A stretch of 64,000 bases of DNA, from assembly GCA_003600225.1 (NCBI GenBank), contig QZFT01000011.1, positions 1 to 64,000 of the forward strand. Direction: 5' to 3'. Shown here in pieces: positions 47,794 through 56,386 of the stretch (the stretch's first letter is position 1; each line of letters begins with the position of its first letter). The notes below the pieces were generated by a model. It was not told the DNA's origin. It made no database searches and saw only the letters and a list, made by a program, of their open reading frames with translations. This DNA comes from Pseudonocardiaceae bacterium YIM PH 21723. GTDB lineage: Bacteria; Actinomycetota; Actinomycetes; Mycobacteriales; Pseudonocardiaceae. Position numbers and translations under genes: made by a program.

Positions 47794-48687
47794 CTACGGC
47801 AGCAGGGCCAGCCGAGCCTCGCGGAAGTGCACCTCGAGCCCCCGCTCGCCGCTCATCGCCACCGCTCCCGGCAGCCCGGCGAAGCTGTCGGTCAACCCGA
47901 TCGCGACCTCGCCCGGAGGCACCGGCATGCCGCCGGACCAGCGCAGACTCCAGTCGGCGCCCGCGCCGGTGAGCCGATACTGCCGAGGCCCCTCGGTGAT
48001 CGTCCGGGCCACCCGGAACTCCGCCAGGGGATCCCAGGTGAGCTTGCCCACCGCCCAGCGCCCCGCCGGGTGCCGCATGGTGAGCCTGCTGGCCAGCGCG
48101 CCGAGCAGGCGCATGGCGTCGGGGTGCATCGCGGGCACGGTCGCGCTGACCTGCGTCTCGATGCTGGTCAGCCGGGCGGACCGGCTGGCCTCCAGCCACT
48201 CGGTGGGCGGGGAGATCCGGCGGGCCCGGGTCGGCGCCACCCGCAGCAGCGCCCGGCTGGGCGGATGCCGGAACACGAAGCCGCCGCGTTCCTCGTCGGT
48301 GCGCATGGGCCGCAGCCCGGGCAGGCCGAGGTGGCCGTCGTCCCCGGGCAGCAGCAGCCGGACCACCCGCTGCGGGTCGTCGGTCAGCAACACGAACTCG
48401 TCGAAGCGCGGGGACAGCACCAGGCCGGTGTTCAGCAGGCCGGACAGTCCACAGTCGATGACCGTGCCCGACGGATCGTTGTTCAGCAGCAGTACCGCGA
48501 GTAGAGCCCGGAGTCTGCGCTGGCTCTCGGAACACGTGTCGAGCGGCGTTGTCGTGCCGCCGCTACGTAACGCAGCGGCGGCATCAACCTCTCGCTCGCC
48601 GGTGTAGGACGCGCGCAGCGAGGCGGTCGACCCGCGGAGGTCGGTGCCCAGAAGGTGCGGCATGTCGGCCTTGGGCTCACCCGTCAT
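47794..48687 (-). CDS. Conserved hypothetical protein
   Basis: The 297-residue product shows no recognised domain. Leu/Arg-rich segments (RRLRALLAVLLLNNDPSG) and Trp-containing strands at the end (GPRQYRLTGAGADWSLRW, GERGLEVHFREARLALLP) suggest a folded cytoplasmic protein. Third-position GC is high, so it is a real gene. ATG 48687 has only a weak ribosome site; upstream codons could add about seven residues. No signal peptide. Divergent from leuS. Confidence 0.65.
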   Translation of the reverse strand: MTGEPKADMPHLLGTDLRGSTASLRASYTGEREVDAAAALRSGGTTTPLDTCSESQRRLRALLAVLLLNNDPSGTVIDCGLSGLLNTGLVLSPRFDEFVLLTDDPQRVVRLLLPGDDGHLGLPGLRPMRTDEERGGFVFRHPPSRALLRVAPTRARRISPPTEWLEASRSARLTSIETQVSATVPAMHPDAMRLLGALASRLTMRHPAGRWAVGKLTWDPLAEFRVARTITEGPRQYRLTGAGADWSLRWSGGMPVPPGEVAIGLTDSFAGLPGAVAMSGERGLEVHFREARLALLP

Positions 48688-48813
48688 GGTTACAAGCCTG
48701 CCACCCACTCCCCCCGTTCGGGCGAGTGGGGGTTGGGACTAATCGCCGAACGGTCGGATTGTTTATGGGCTACCGATCAGCTTGGCCGAAGTCAATTGCC
48801 TCGACGCGCAGGT

Positions 48814-48819
48814 TATGCT
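48814..48819 (+). promoter_or_regulatory. Candidate -10 box of the leuS leader
   Basis: TATGCT ends six bases before the leader-peptide ATG at 48826, so transcription would start at or next to that A, making the leader peptide leaderless. A -35 is not clear. Confidence 0.5.
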
Positions 48820-48825
48820 GATGAC

Positions 48826-48861
48826 ATGAGCGCCGTTCTGCTCCTTAGCCCGCCGCGCTGA
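48826..48861 (+). CDS. Leader peptide with three leucine codons upstream of leuS
   Basis: ATG 48826 opens an 11-residue reading frame, MSAVLLLSPPR, with consecutive CTG, CTC and CTT leucine codons and TGA at 48859-48861. It lies 117 bases before leuS and is followed by two hairpins, the second a terminator. This is the layout of ribosome-mediated attenuation: slow decoding of leucine codons when charged tRNA-Leu is scarce would favour read-through into leuS. Confidence 0.65.
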   Translation: MSAVLLLSPPR

Positions 48862-48889
48862 TCACCGATCGGACCTGATCATCAGCGCG
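48854..48889 (+). promoter_or_regulatory. Leader hairpin overlapping leader-peptide stop
   Basis: CGCGCTGAT (48854-48862) pairs perfectly with ATCAGCGCG (48881-48889). The leader stop codon lies in the left arm, so ribosome position would decide whether this hairpin can form. Confidence 0.6.
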
Positions 48890-48894
48890 GCCAT

Positions 48895-48926
48895 CCCCTC
48901 ATGTCCTGTTCCGGACTGAGGGGTTT
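48895..48926 (+). terminator. Attenuator-type terminator before leuS
   Basis: CCCCTCA-T-GTCC, loop TGTTCC, GGAC-TGAGGGG, then TTT: a stem of 11 pairs with one bulged base at 48902. It ends 53 bases before the leuS start and would stop transcription in the absence of leader control. Confidence 0.75.
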
Positions 48927-48978
48927 CGTATTTCACGGGGCATGAGTTGAGCGGAACAACATGAGAGGGATTTATCCG

Positions 48979-51825
48979 ATGAGCGAGGCGACCACTGTCG
49001 AGGCGGTACCGGCATTCCGGTACACCGCCGAACTGGCCGGAGATATCGAGCGCAAATGGCAGGACGCCTGGGAGAACCAGGGCACCTTCCAGGCGCCGAA
49101 CCCGGTGGGCCCGCTCGCAGCCGACGACCCCCGCGCCGGGCTGCCGAAGTCGTTCATCATGGACATGTTCCCGTACCCGTCCGGCGCCGGCCTGCACGTC
49201 GGCCACCCGCTGGGCTACATCGGCACCGACGTTCTGGGCCGCTACAAGCGGATGACCGGCCACAACGTGCTGCACACCCTGGGCTACGACTCGTTCGGCC
49301 TGCCCGCCGAGCAGCACGCGGTCGCCACCGGTGAGCACCCGCGGATCAGCACCGAGCGGAACATCGCCACCTACAAGCGGCAGCTGCGGCGCATCGGCCT
49401 GGCGCACGACGACCGGCGCTCGGTGTCCACCACCGACCTGGACTTCTACCGCTGGACCCAGTGGATCTTCCTGCAGATCTTCAACTCCTGGTACGACGCC
49501 GACGCCGGCAAGGCCCGGCCGATCGCCGAGCTGGAGGCGGAGTTCGCCCAGGGCAAGCGCCCGGTGCCGGGCGGCCGCGGCTGGTGTGAGCTGACCTTCG
49601 TCGAACAGCGCGCGATCATCGACGACCACCGCCTGGCCCAGCCCAGCGACCAGCCGGTCAACTGGTGCCCCGGCCTGGGCACCGTGCTGGCCAACGAGGA
49701 GGTCACCGCGGACGGCCGCAGCGAGCGCGGCAACTTCCCGGTGTTCCGCCGCAACCTGCGTCAGTGGATCATGAAGATCACCGCGTACGCGGACCGGCTG
49801 ACCGATGACCTGGACCGGCTGGAGTGGCCGGACAAGGTCAAGACCATGCAGCGCAACTGGATCGGCCGCTCCTACGGCGCCCAGGTGCGGTTCGACGTCC
49901 CGGCCGCGGACACGAGCTTCGAGGTGTTCACCACCCGCCCGGACACCCTGTTCGGCGCCACCTACGCGGTGCTGGCTCCGGAGAGCCCCCTGGTGGACAA
50001 GCTGATCGCCGCCGAGTGGCCGTCCGATGTGGACAGTCGCTGGACCGGCGGCGCGGCCACCCCGGCCGAGGCCGTCGCGGTCTACCGGCGCGCCGCCTCA
50101 CTGAAGACCGACCTGGACCGCCAGGAGAACAAGGAGAAGACCGGCGTCTTCACCGGTTCCTTCGCGGTCAACCCGGTCAACGGCGCGCAGGTCCCGGTGT
50201 TCATCGCCGACTACGTGCTGATGGGCTACGGCACCGGCGCGATCATGGCCGTGCCCGCGCAGGACACCCGGGACTGGGAGTTCGCCGAGGCGTTCGGCCT
50301 GCCGATCATCCGCACCGTGCAGACCCCCGAGGGCCACGAGGGCGCCTTCACCGGTGACGGGGCCGCGATCAACAGTGGCTTCCTGGACGGCATGGACGTC
50401 GCCGAGGCGAAGAAGACGACCATCGCCTGGCTGGAGGAGCAGGGCAAGGGGCACGGCACCACGCAGTTCAAGCTGCGCGACTGGCTGTTCTCCCGGCAGC
50501 GGTACTGGGGTGAGCCGTTCCCGATCGTCTACGACGAGGACGGCGTCGCGCACGCGCTGCCGGACAGCATGCTGCCGGTGGCGCTGCCCGAGGTAGCCGA
50601 CTACGCGCCGCAGACCTTCGACGCCGAGGACAGCGAGAGCGACCCGGCGCCGCCGCTGGGCAAGGCCACCGAGTGGGTGCACGTCGAGCTGGACCTGGGC
50701 GACGGTGTCCGCAAGTACCGGCGCGAGACCAACACCATGCCCAACTGGGCGGGTTCCTGCTGGTACCACCTGCGTTACCTGGACCCGAACAACAGCGAGA
50801 CCTTCTGCGCCCCGGAGAACGAGCAGTACTGGCTGGGCAAGGACACCGCGACCTTCGGCGCCAAGGACACCGGCGGCGTCGACCTGTACGTGGGCGGCGT
50901 GGAGCACGCGGTGCTGCACCTGCTGTACGCCCGGTTCTGGCACAAGGTGCTGTTCGACCTGGGCCACGTCAGCTCGGAGGAGCCGTTCCGCCGGCTGTAC
51001 AACCAGGGCTACATCCAGGCCTTCGCCTACACCGACGAGCGTGGTTTCTACGTTCCGGCCGAGAAGGTCGAGGAGTCCGGCGGCAAGTTCTTCTTCGAGG
51101 GCGCCGAGGTCAACCGCGAGTACGGGAAGATGGGCAAGAGCCTGAAGAACTCCGTCTCCCCGGACGAGATGTGCGAGGCGTACGGCGCGGACACGCTGCG
51201 CGTGTACGAGATGTCCATGGGCCCGCTGGACACCGACCGCCCCTGGTCCACTCGGGACGCCGTCGGCGCGCAGCGGTACCTGCAGCGGTTGTGGCGCAAC
51301 GCCGTCGACGAGACCTCGGGCGAGCTGCGGGTCACCGAGCAGGCACCGTCGACCGAGGACCTGAAGGCGCTGCACAAGACGATCGTGGGCGTCCGCGAGG
51401 AATACGAGAACCTGCGGTACAACACCGCGATCGCCAAGCTGATCGAGCTGAACAACCACCTGACCAAGACGTACCAGTCGGCCGAGGGCACCCCGCGTGA
51501 ACTGCTGGTGCCGCTGGTGCTGATGACCGCGCCGGTGGCCCCGCACATCGCCGAGGAACTGTACGAGAAGCTGGGCAGCACCGGCGGCATCGCCTACGCC
51601 GACTTCCCGGTGGCCGACGAGCAGTACCTGGTGGAGGACACGGTCGAGTACCCGATCCAGGTCAACGGCAAGGTCCGGGCCAAGATCCAGGCGCCCGCGT
51701 CGGCCGGCCAGGACGAGGTCAAGGCCATCGCACTGGGTGACGAGCGGATCGTCGAGCTGCTGGCCGGCGGTACGCCACGCAAGGTGATCGTCGTCCCCGG
51801 CCGCCTGGTCAACGTGGTCCTGTAG
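48979..51825 (+). CDS. leuS: Leucyl-tRNA synthetase
   Basis: The class I synthetase charges tRNA-Leu and edits mischarged products. The product has 948 residues. The HIGH motif is [13 protein letters not shown] (about 52-64), the editing domain contains [15 protein letters not shown] with the conserved threonine region, and the KMSKS motif appears as KMGKSLKN (about 718). ATG 48979 is chosen because AGAGGG lies ten bases upstream. Expression probably answers to leucine charging through the leader described above. Confidence 0.98.
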   Translation: MSEATTVEAVPAFRYTAELAGDIERKWQDAWENQGTFQAPNPVGPLAADDPRAGLPKSFIMDMFPYPSGAGLHVGHPLGYIGTDVLGRYKRMTGHNVLHTLGYDSFGLPAEQHAVATGEHPRISTERNIATYKRQLRRIGLAHDDRRSVSTTDLDFYRWTQWIFLQIFNSWYDADAGKARPIAELEAEFAQGKRPVPGGRGWCELTFVEQRAIIDDHRLAQPSDQPVNWCPGLGTVLANEEVTADGRSERGNFPVFRRNLRQWIMKITAYADRLTDDLDRLEWPDKVKTMQRNWIGRSYGAQVRFDVPAADTSFEVFTTRPDTLFGATYAVLAPESPLVDKLIAAEWPSDVDSRWTGGAATPAEAVAVYRRAASLKTDLDRQENKEKTGVFTGSFAVNPVNGAQVPVFIADYVLMGYGTGAIMAVPAQDTRDWEFAEAFGLPIIRTVQTPEGHEGAFTGDGAAINSGFLDGMDVAEAKKTTIAWLEEQGKGHGTTQFKLRDWLFSRQRYWGEPFPIVYDEDGVAHALPDSMLPVALPEVADYAPQTFDAEDSESDPAPPLGKATEWVHVELDLGDGVRKYRRETNTMPNWAGSCWYHLRYLDPNNSETFCAPENEQYWLGKDTATFGAKDTGGVDLYVGGVEHAVLHLLYARFWHKVLFDLGHVSSEEPFRRLYNQGYIQAFAYTDERGFYVPAEKVEESGGKFFFEGAEVNREYGKMGKSLKNSVSPDEMCEAYGADTLRVYEMSMGPLDTDRPWSTRDAVGAQRYLQRLWRNAVDETSGELRVTEQAPSTEDLKALHKTIVGVREEYENLRYNTAIAKLIELNNHLTKTYQSAEGTPRELLVPLVLMTAPVAPHIAEELYEKLGSTGGIAYADFPVADEQYLVEDTVEYPIQVNGKVRAKIQAPASAGQDEVKAIALGDERIVELLAGGTPRKVIVVPGRLVNVVL

Positions 51826-51833
51826 TCGTCTCG

Positions 51834-51880
51834 CCGAAGTTGGCGATGTTCGGGCTCTTTCCGAACATCGCCAACTTCGG
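51834..51880. repeat. REP-like palindrome, copy 3 (terminator of leuS)
   Basis: CCGAAGTTGGCGATGTTCGG (51834-51853) is the perfect reverse complement of 51861-51880 around a 7-base loop. It starts eight bases after the leuS stop. Same family as 8378-8424. Confidence 0.85.
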
Positions 51881-51895
51881 GACCTACCTGGTCCC

Positions 51896-52335
51896 GGTGG
51901 TTGCTTCTGGCTGTCGTCGAAAGAGGGCTTTGGAGGGGGAGACGGGCTCTGGGCCGCCTCTTTCCTGCCTGGCCGTCTGGTGGGGGCACGCCGGTCTGGC
52001 TTTTCGGGTTTGTCGGGCTTGATCGCTGCTGGCTCGGATCTTCGTGCAACCAGAGTGGCCGCTGTGGCTAGTGGTGTTCTTGTGGGTGAACCAGGAACAA
52101 CCCCGCAGTCCACAGTGGACTCAATGTCCGCTCGCCGGTGCCGTTTACTCTCACTGGGGAATGATCGCGACGCACCGTGATCCGAGCTGGTACCGCACCC
52201 CCAAAGCCAGCCCGACCGTGCTCGCCGACCACCCTGAGTCACCCCGAGCCAGACGGCCCGGCCGGAAAGTCGGGCCCCCAACCCGGCTCGTCCTCCAAAG
52301 CCATCTTTCGCCAACCGGCCAGACGCAACCCCGGC
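51896..52335. repeat. Large compound palindromic element, copy 2
   Basis: The left part (about 51900-52030) is highly similar to 44090-44200 (shared GGCTTTGGAGGGGGAGACGG and GGTGGGGGCACGCCGGTCTG). The right part carries a diverged inverted copy (CTCCAAAGCCATCTTTCGCC at about 52292-52311). It fills the gap between convergent leuS and tetR genes. The long inner hairpins of copy 1 are missing. Nothing coding is seen. Confidence 0.78.
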
Positions 52336-52339
52336 CGGC

Positions 52340-53083
52340 TCAGCCGCTTACCCCGGTGGACTTGGCCAGGTCCTCCAGCAGCGTCTCGAACAACGCCTCG
52401 GAATCCGAGAGCGCGAACGGGAATGCGCCGAATACCTCCAGTGCGACATGGCCGTACAACCGCACCCACCACTGCAGTGACAGGTGAATGACGGCCAGGT
52501 TCAACGGGAATCCGCGTATCTCGGCGCCCATTTCCTCCAGCACCTCGCGCAGCACGTACTCGTACTCGCGCAGGTCATCCACCAGATCCGGCGGAACCCA
52601 GTCAATGGACTGACCCTCGGTATCCACAATTCCGCCGGTTTCGGCGAAGAATCGGGCCATCAGGCCGAGGAAGACCCTGGCGAACGGATCGTCCGCCGGA
52701 TGCCATTCGGTGCGCAGCGCGCTGGGTTCCTTGGGAGAGCCGAACACCAGCGAGAACTCCTGCGGGTGGGCCAGTGACCAGCTGCGAAAGCTCCGGCAGA
52801 TGGCACTCACCCGGCCGGGACCATCCGCCGCGGGCACGTTGTCCATGGCCAGCTGCGCCGTCGCGGTGAGATCCGCGCAGACATCCCGGCACAGTTCCTG
52901 GAGCAGGGCATCCCGTGACGCATAGTAGCGATATAGCGCCGGAGCGGTAATTCCCAGTACTCGGGCAATAGCACGCAGAGTAACGGCTTCCCTGCCTTGC
53001 TCAACCAGAAGTTTGTGAGCCGTATGCCTGATATCCCGTTCGGTATCCGCACGTGCGCGGTCACGGCGCGTGACATCAGTCAT
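52340..53083 (-). CDS. TetR-family repressor
   Basis: The 247-residue product has an N-terminal HTH (IRHTAHKLLVEQGREAVTLRAIARVLGITAPALYRYYASRDALLQEL, cited here in parts: VTLRAIARVLGITAPALYRY) and a WHG/TetR_C_13-like ligand domain (HPQEFSLVFG, DDPFARVFLGLMARFF). ATG 53083 is chosen by the HTH spacing. It is divergent from an MMPL exporter over 139 bases, the usual repressor-pump arrangement; it probably represses that gene and answers to an exported compound. Confidence 0.9.
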   Translation of the reverse strand: MTDVTRRDRARADTERDIRHTAHKLLVEQGREAVTLRAIARVLGITAPALYRYYASRDALLQELCRDVCADLTATAQLAMDNVPAADGPGRVSAICRSFRSWSLAHPQEFSLVFGSPKEPSALRTEWHPADDPFARVFLGLMARFFAETGGIVDTEGQSIDWVPPDLVDDLREYEYVLREVLEEMGAEIRGFPLNLAVIHLSLQWWVRLYGHVALEVFGAFPFALSDSEALFETLLEDLAKSTGVSG

Positions 53084-53222
53084 AAGTTTCCCGCTTTCAG
53101 TGCCACTATGGCGTAATGATCTCGAACCGCGTGCGTTGTTAACTTTGTTCACCACTTTGTGGCGAGCGTCAACGAAACGTAGCGCCTAGACCCGGGTGTT
53201 TCCAGCATGGAAGGGGCCAACG

Positions 53223-55412
53223 GTGTTTGTTTCCCTCGGTAAATGGGTGTACCGAGCGCGCAGGACAACCCTGACGGTCATGTGGATCGCCTCCGTAGCG
53301 GCCGGCATCTGGGGTCTCGGCGTGTTCGGCCAGCTCGGCCAGGGGGGATACGAAGACCCGGGGAGCGCCTCCAGCCAGGCCGCCGCCGAGATCGAACGCA
53401 CGGTCGGCGCGCAGAGCGGCGATGTGGTGGCCATCTACACCATGCCCGAGGGCAGGACGGTCGCCGACCAGCAGCTGAGCCGGGACATCACCGCCAAGCT
53501 CGCCGCGCTACCCAACTCCGACGTGCTCAAGGTGCAGTCCTACTGGAACACGCCCGGCCCGCAGTTCGTCAGCCCGGACAAGCGCAGCGGCGCGGCGATG
53601 ATCACCCTGGCCGGCGAGACCCAGACCGAGCGGGCGAAGTCCTACGCCAGGATCAAGGACTCCCTCGGCGTGGACGGCGCCGCCCTCCGGCTCGCGGGCT
53701 CCTCGCCGCTGCAGGACGAGTTGAACCAGGTCAGCAAGCAGGACATGGTCACCGCCGAGGCGGTCTCCATGCCGATCACGCTGATCCTGCTGGTCATCAT
53801 CTTCGGCGGCCTGGTCGCCGCCAGCCTGCCGGTGATCGTCGGCGGGTTGTCCGTGTTCGCCTCGCTGGGCGTGCTGCACCTGCTGGCCCTGCACTCGGAG
53901 GTCAGCTCGTTCGGCGTGAACGTCGCCTCGTTGCTCGGCCTGGCCACCGCCATCGACTACGGCCTGTTCATCGTCGGCCGGTACCGGGAGGAGATGGAGG
54001 CGGGCCACTCGCCGGAGGATGCCGTGTGGCGCACGGTCGCCACCGCCGGCCGGACGATCGCCTTCTCCTCGACGCTGCTCATCGTGGCGTTGTCCGGGCT
54101 GCTGTTCTTCCCGCAGGCCTTCCTCAAGTCGCTGGCCTACGGCGGCATGTCCGCCGTGGCCATCGCCCTGCTGCTGTCCCTGACCCTGCTGCCCGCGCTG
54201 CTGGGCCTCCTCGGCACGCGGGTGGACAAGCTGGCCATGCCCTGGCGCCGGCACCGGGGCAGGCACGTGAAGCCGTCCGCGGGTGACGACGGCATCTGGG
54301 CGTTCGTCGCCCGCAAGGTGATGCGCCGGCCGCTGCTGGTCGCGGTGCCGATCATCGCCGGGCTGCTGCTGCTCGGCACGCCGTTCCTGCACATCAAGTT
54401 CGGCCAGGTCGACGAGACGGTGCTGCCCGAGGGCAACCAGGCCCGGCAGTCGGTGCAGTACGTCAAGGACAACTTCCCGGCCCTCGGCGCGGACGCCATG
54501 CAGGTCGTGGTGCGCGGTAAGGGCGAGTCCGCTCCGGGGCAGCAGGCGCTGCTGAACTACACCGACCAGCTCAAGAAGATCGACGGCGTGAAGACCGCCG
54601 TCCCCGTCCGGGTCGTGCAGAACGTCGCGTTGATCAATGTGCTGCCGGAGGACAAGGCGCTCGCCGACAAGACGAAACAGGCCCTGGCCGACATCAAGGC
54701 ACTGCCCGCGCCGGACGGCTCCGAGGTCCTGGTAGGCGGCATCACCGCCCGTGTCTCGGACAGCATGACCGCGATCCGCACCCACCTGCCGAGCATGATC
54801 GCGGTGCTGGTCGGCGCCACTCTGCTGCTGATGTTCCTGGCCTTCGGCTCGGTGATCCTGCCGATCAAGGCGGTGCTGATGAGCGCGGCCAGCCTGTCGG
54901 CCACCTACGGCACCCTGGTCTGGATCTTCCAGGACGGGCACCTCGCCTCCTGGCTGGGCATCACGCCGAGCCCGCTCGAACCGGGTGTGGTGGTGTTCCT
55001 GGGCGCCGTGGTGTTCGGTCTGTCCACCGACTACGAGGTCTTCCTGCTGTCCCGGATGGTCGAGGCGCGCAATGCCGGCGCCTCCACCCGCAAGGCGGTG
55101 GAGATCTCCGTCGGCCGCACCGCGTCCATCATCACCGCGGCCGCGCTGCTGCTCATCGTGGTGACCGGCGCGTTCGCCTTCTCCGGAATCTCGATGATGA
55201 AGTTCACCGGCGTCGGCATGATCTTCGCGTTGATCCTGGACGCGACGATCATCCGGATCCTGCTGGTACCGGCCACCGTGCGGCTGCTCGGCGACCTCAA
55301 CTGGTGGGCTCCCGGACCGCTGCGCAAACTGCAGGATCGCATCGGACTGCACGAGTCCGGCGATCTTCCGGACGCCGAACCGAGGACACGCGAACTCGCC
55401 ACCGTGAGCTAA
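53223..55412 (+). CDS. MMPL-family RND transporter
   Basis: The 729-residue product has twelve helices in two repeats. The conserved Asp-Tyr pairs used in proton relay are seen as LATAIDYGLFIVGRYREE and GLSTDYEVFLLSRMVEA. Outer domains follow helix 1 and helix 7. MMPL proteins export lipids or drugs in actinobacteria. GTG 53223 has AAGGGG five bases upstream. Probably controlled by the divergent TetR gene. Confidence 0.93.
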   Translation: MFVSLGKWVYRARRTTLTVMWIASVAAGIWGLGVFGQLGQGGYEDPGSASSQAAAEIERTVGAQSGDVVAIYTMPEGRTVADQQLSRDITAKLAALPNSDVLKVQSYWNTPGPQFVSPDKRSGAAMITLAGETQTERAKSYARIKDSLGVDGAALRLAGSSPLQDELNQVSKQDMVTAEAVSMPITLILLVIIFGGLVAASLPVIVGGLSVFASLGVLHLLALHSEVSSFGVNVASLLGLATAIDYGLFIVGRYREEMEAGHSPEDAVWRTVATAGRTIAFSSTLLIVALSGLLFFPQAFLKSLAYGGMSAVAIALLLSLTLLPALLGLLGTRVDKLAMPWRRHRGRHVKPSAGDDGIWAFVARKVMRRPLLVAVPIIAGLLLLGTPFLHIKFGQVDETVLPEGNQARQSVQYVKDNFPALGADAMQVVVRGKGESAPGQQALLNYTDQLKKIDGVKTAVPVRVVQNVALINVLPEDKALADKTKQALADIKALPAPDGSEVLVGGITARVSDSMTAIRTHLPSMIAVLVGATLLLMFLAFGSVILPIKAVLMSAASLSATYGTLVWIFQDGHLASWLGITPSPLEPGVVVFLGAVVFGLSTDYEVFLLSRMVEARNAGASTRKAVEISVGRTASIITAAALLLIVVTGAFAFSGISMMKFTGVGMIFALILDATIIRILLVPATVRLLGDLNWWAPGPLRKLQDRIGLHESGDLPDAEPRTRELATVS

Positions 55413-55441
55413 CTCTTCCCCGAGTCCCTACGCTTCCACCC

Positions 55442-56344
55442 GTGGCAGACATCCTCGTCGTCGGCTCCGCGAACGCCGACCTGGTGGTAGAAGTCGATAC
55501 CAGACCTGGGGCCGGGGAGACCGTCCTCGGCTCTGACCTGCGCACACTCTCCGGCGGAAAGGGTGCGAACCAGGCGGTCGCCGCGGCGAAACTGGGTGCC
55601 TCGGTCTCGCTGCTCGCCGCCGTCGGCGCCGACGCGCACGGCCGATTCCTGCTCAGCGAACTGGATTCGGCCGGGGTGAACATCGCCGCGGTGCGCGAAT
55701 CCGACCGGCCGACCGGCGTCGCGTTGATCACGGTCACCGAGGACGGTGAGAACTCCATCGTCGTGGCGCCGGGTGCCAACTCGGCTCTCTCCGTCGCCGA
55801 TGTGGACGCGCAGGCCGCCGAGATCGGCGCGGCCAAGGTGCTGCTCGGCTCGGCCGAGGTACCCGCCCGGGTACTCGAGCACGCGGTGGACCTGGCCGTC
55901 AGCGCCGGCGTGCGGCCGGTGCTGAACCTGGCCCCGGCGACCGCGCTCTCCGGTCCGACCCTGGCCGCGCTGGATCCCCTCGTGGTGAACGAGCACGAGG
56001 CGGCCTGGCTGCTGTCCCGGCACACCGGCGCCGACCTGTCCGCGGACCCGGAGGAGCTGGCCAAGGGGCTCGGCAGGCTCGGGGTCCGATCCCTGGTGAT
56101 CACCCTCGGCGCCCGGGGCGCGTTGATCGCCGAGGGCGGCCGCTGCCGGGAGATCCCCGCGCCGCCGGTGCGAGCGGTGGACACCACCGGCGCCGGAGAC
56201 GCCTTCTGCGGCGCGCTCGCGGTGCGGCTGGCCGCTGGTGCCACGCTGGCCGACGCGGCCGCCTATGCGGTCCGGGTAGCTGCGATTTCGGTGACCAGGC
56301 CGGGTGCCCAGTCCTCCTATCCACGAGCTGAAGAACTTTCATAA
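55442..56344 (+). CDS. rbsK: Ribokinase (PfkB family)
   Basis: The 300-residue product phosphorylates ribose or a related sugar. PfkB motif 1 is LSGGKGANQAVAAAKLGA, and motif 2 with the catalytic aspartate is VDTTGAGDAFCGALAVRLA. GTG 55442 starts VADILVVGSANADLVVEV, typical for RbsK. It starts 29 bases after the MMPL gene and is followed 42 bases later by ptsI. Confidence 0.92.
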   Translation: MADILVVGSANADLVVEVDTRPGAGETVLGSDLRTLSGGKGANQAVAAAKLGASVSLLAAVGADAHGRFLLSELDSAGVNIAAVRESDRPTGVALITVTEDGENSIVVAPGANSALSVADVDAQAAEIGAAKVLLGSAEVPARVLEHAVDLAVSAGVRPVLNLAPATALSGPTLAALDPLVVNEHEAAWLLSRHTGADLSADPEELAKGLGRLGVRSLVITLGARGALIAEGGRCREIPAPPVRAVDTTGAGDAFCGALAVRLAAGATLADAAAYAVRVAAISVTRPGAQSSYPRAEELS

Positions 56345-56386
56345 CGATCTCCGAAATCCGGTGAATCGCGAGGTATGGTCTAGACC

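Noticed and set aside
50098-52314. 738-codon frame on the minus strand opposite leuS
   Set aside because: Shadow of leuS continuing into the palindromic element; low-complexity composition.
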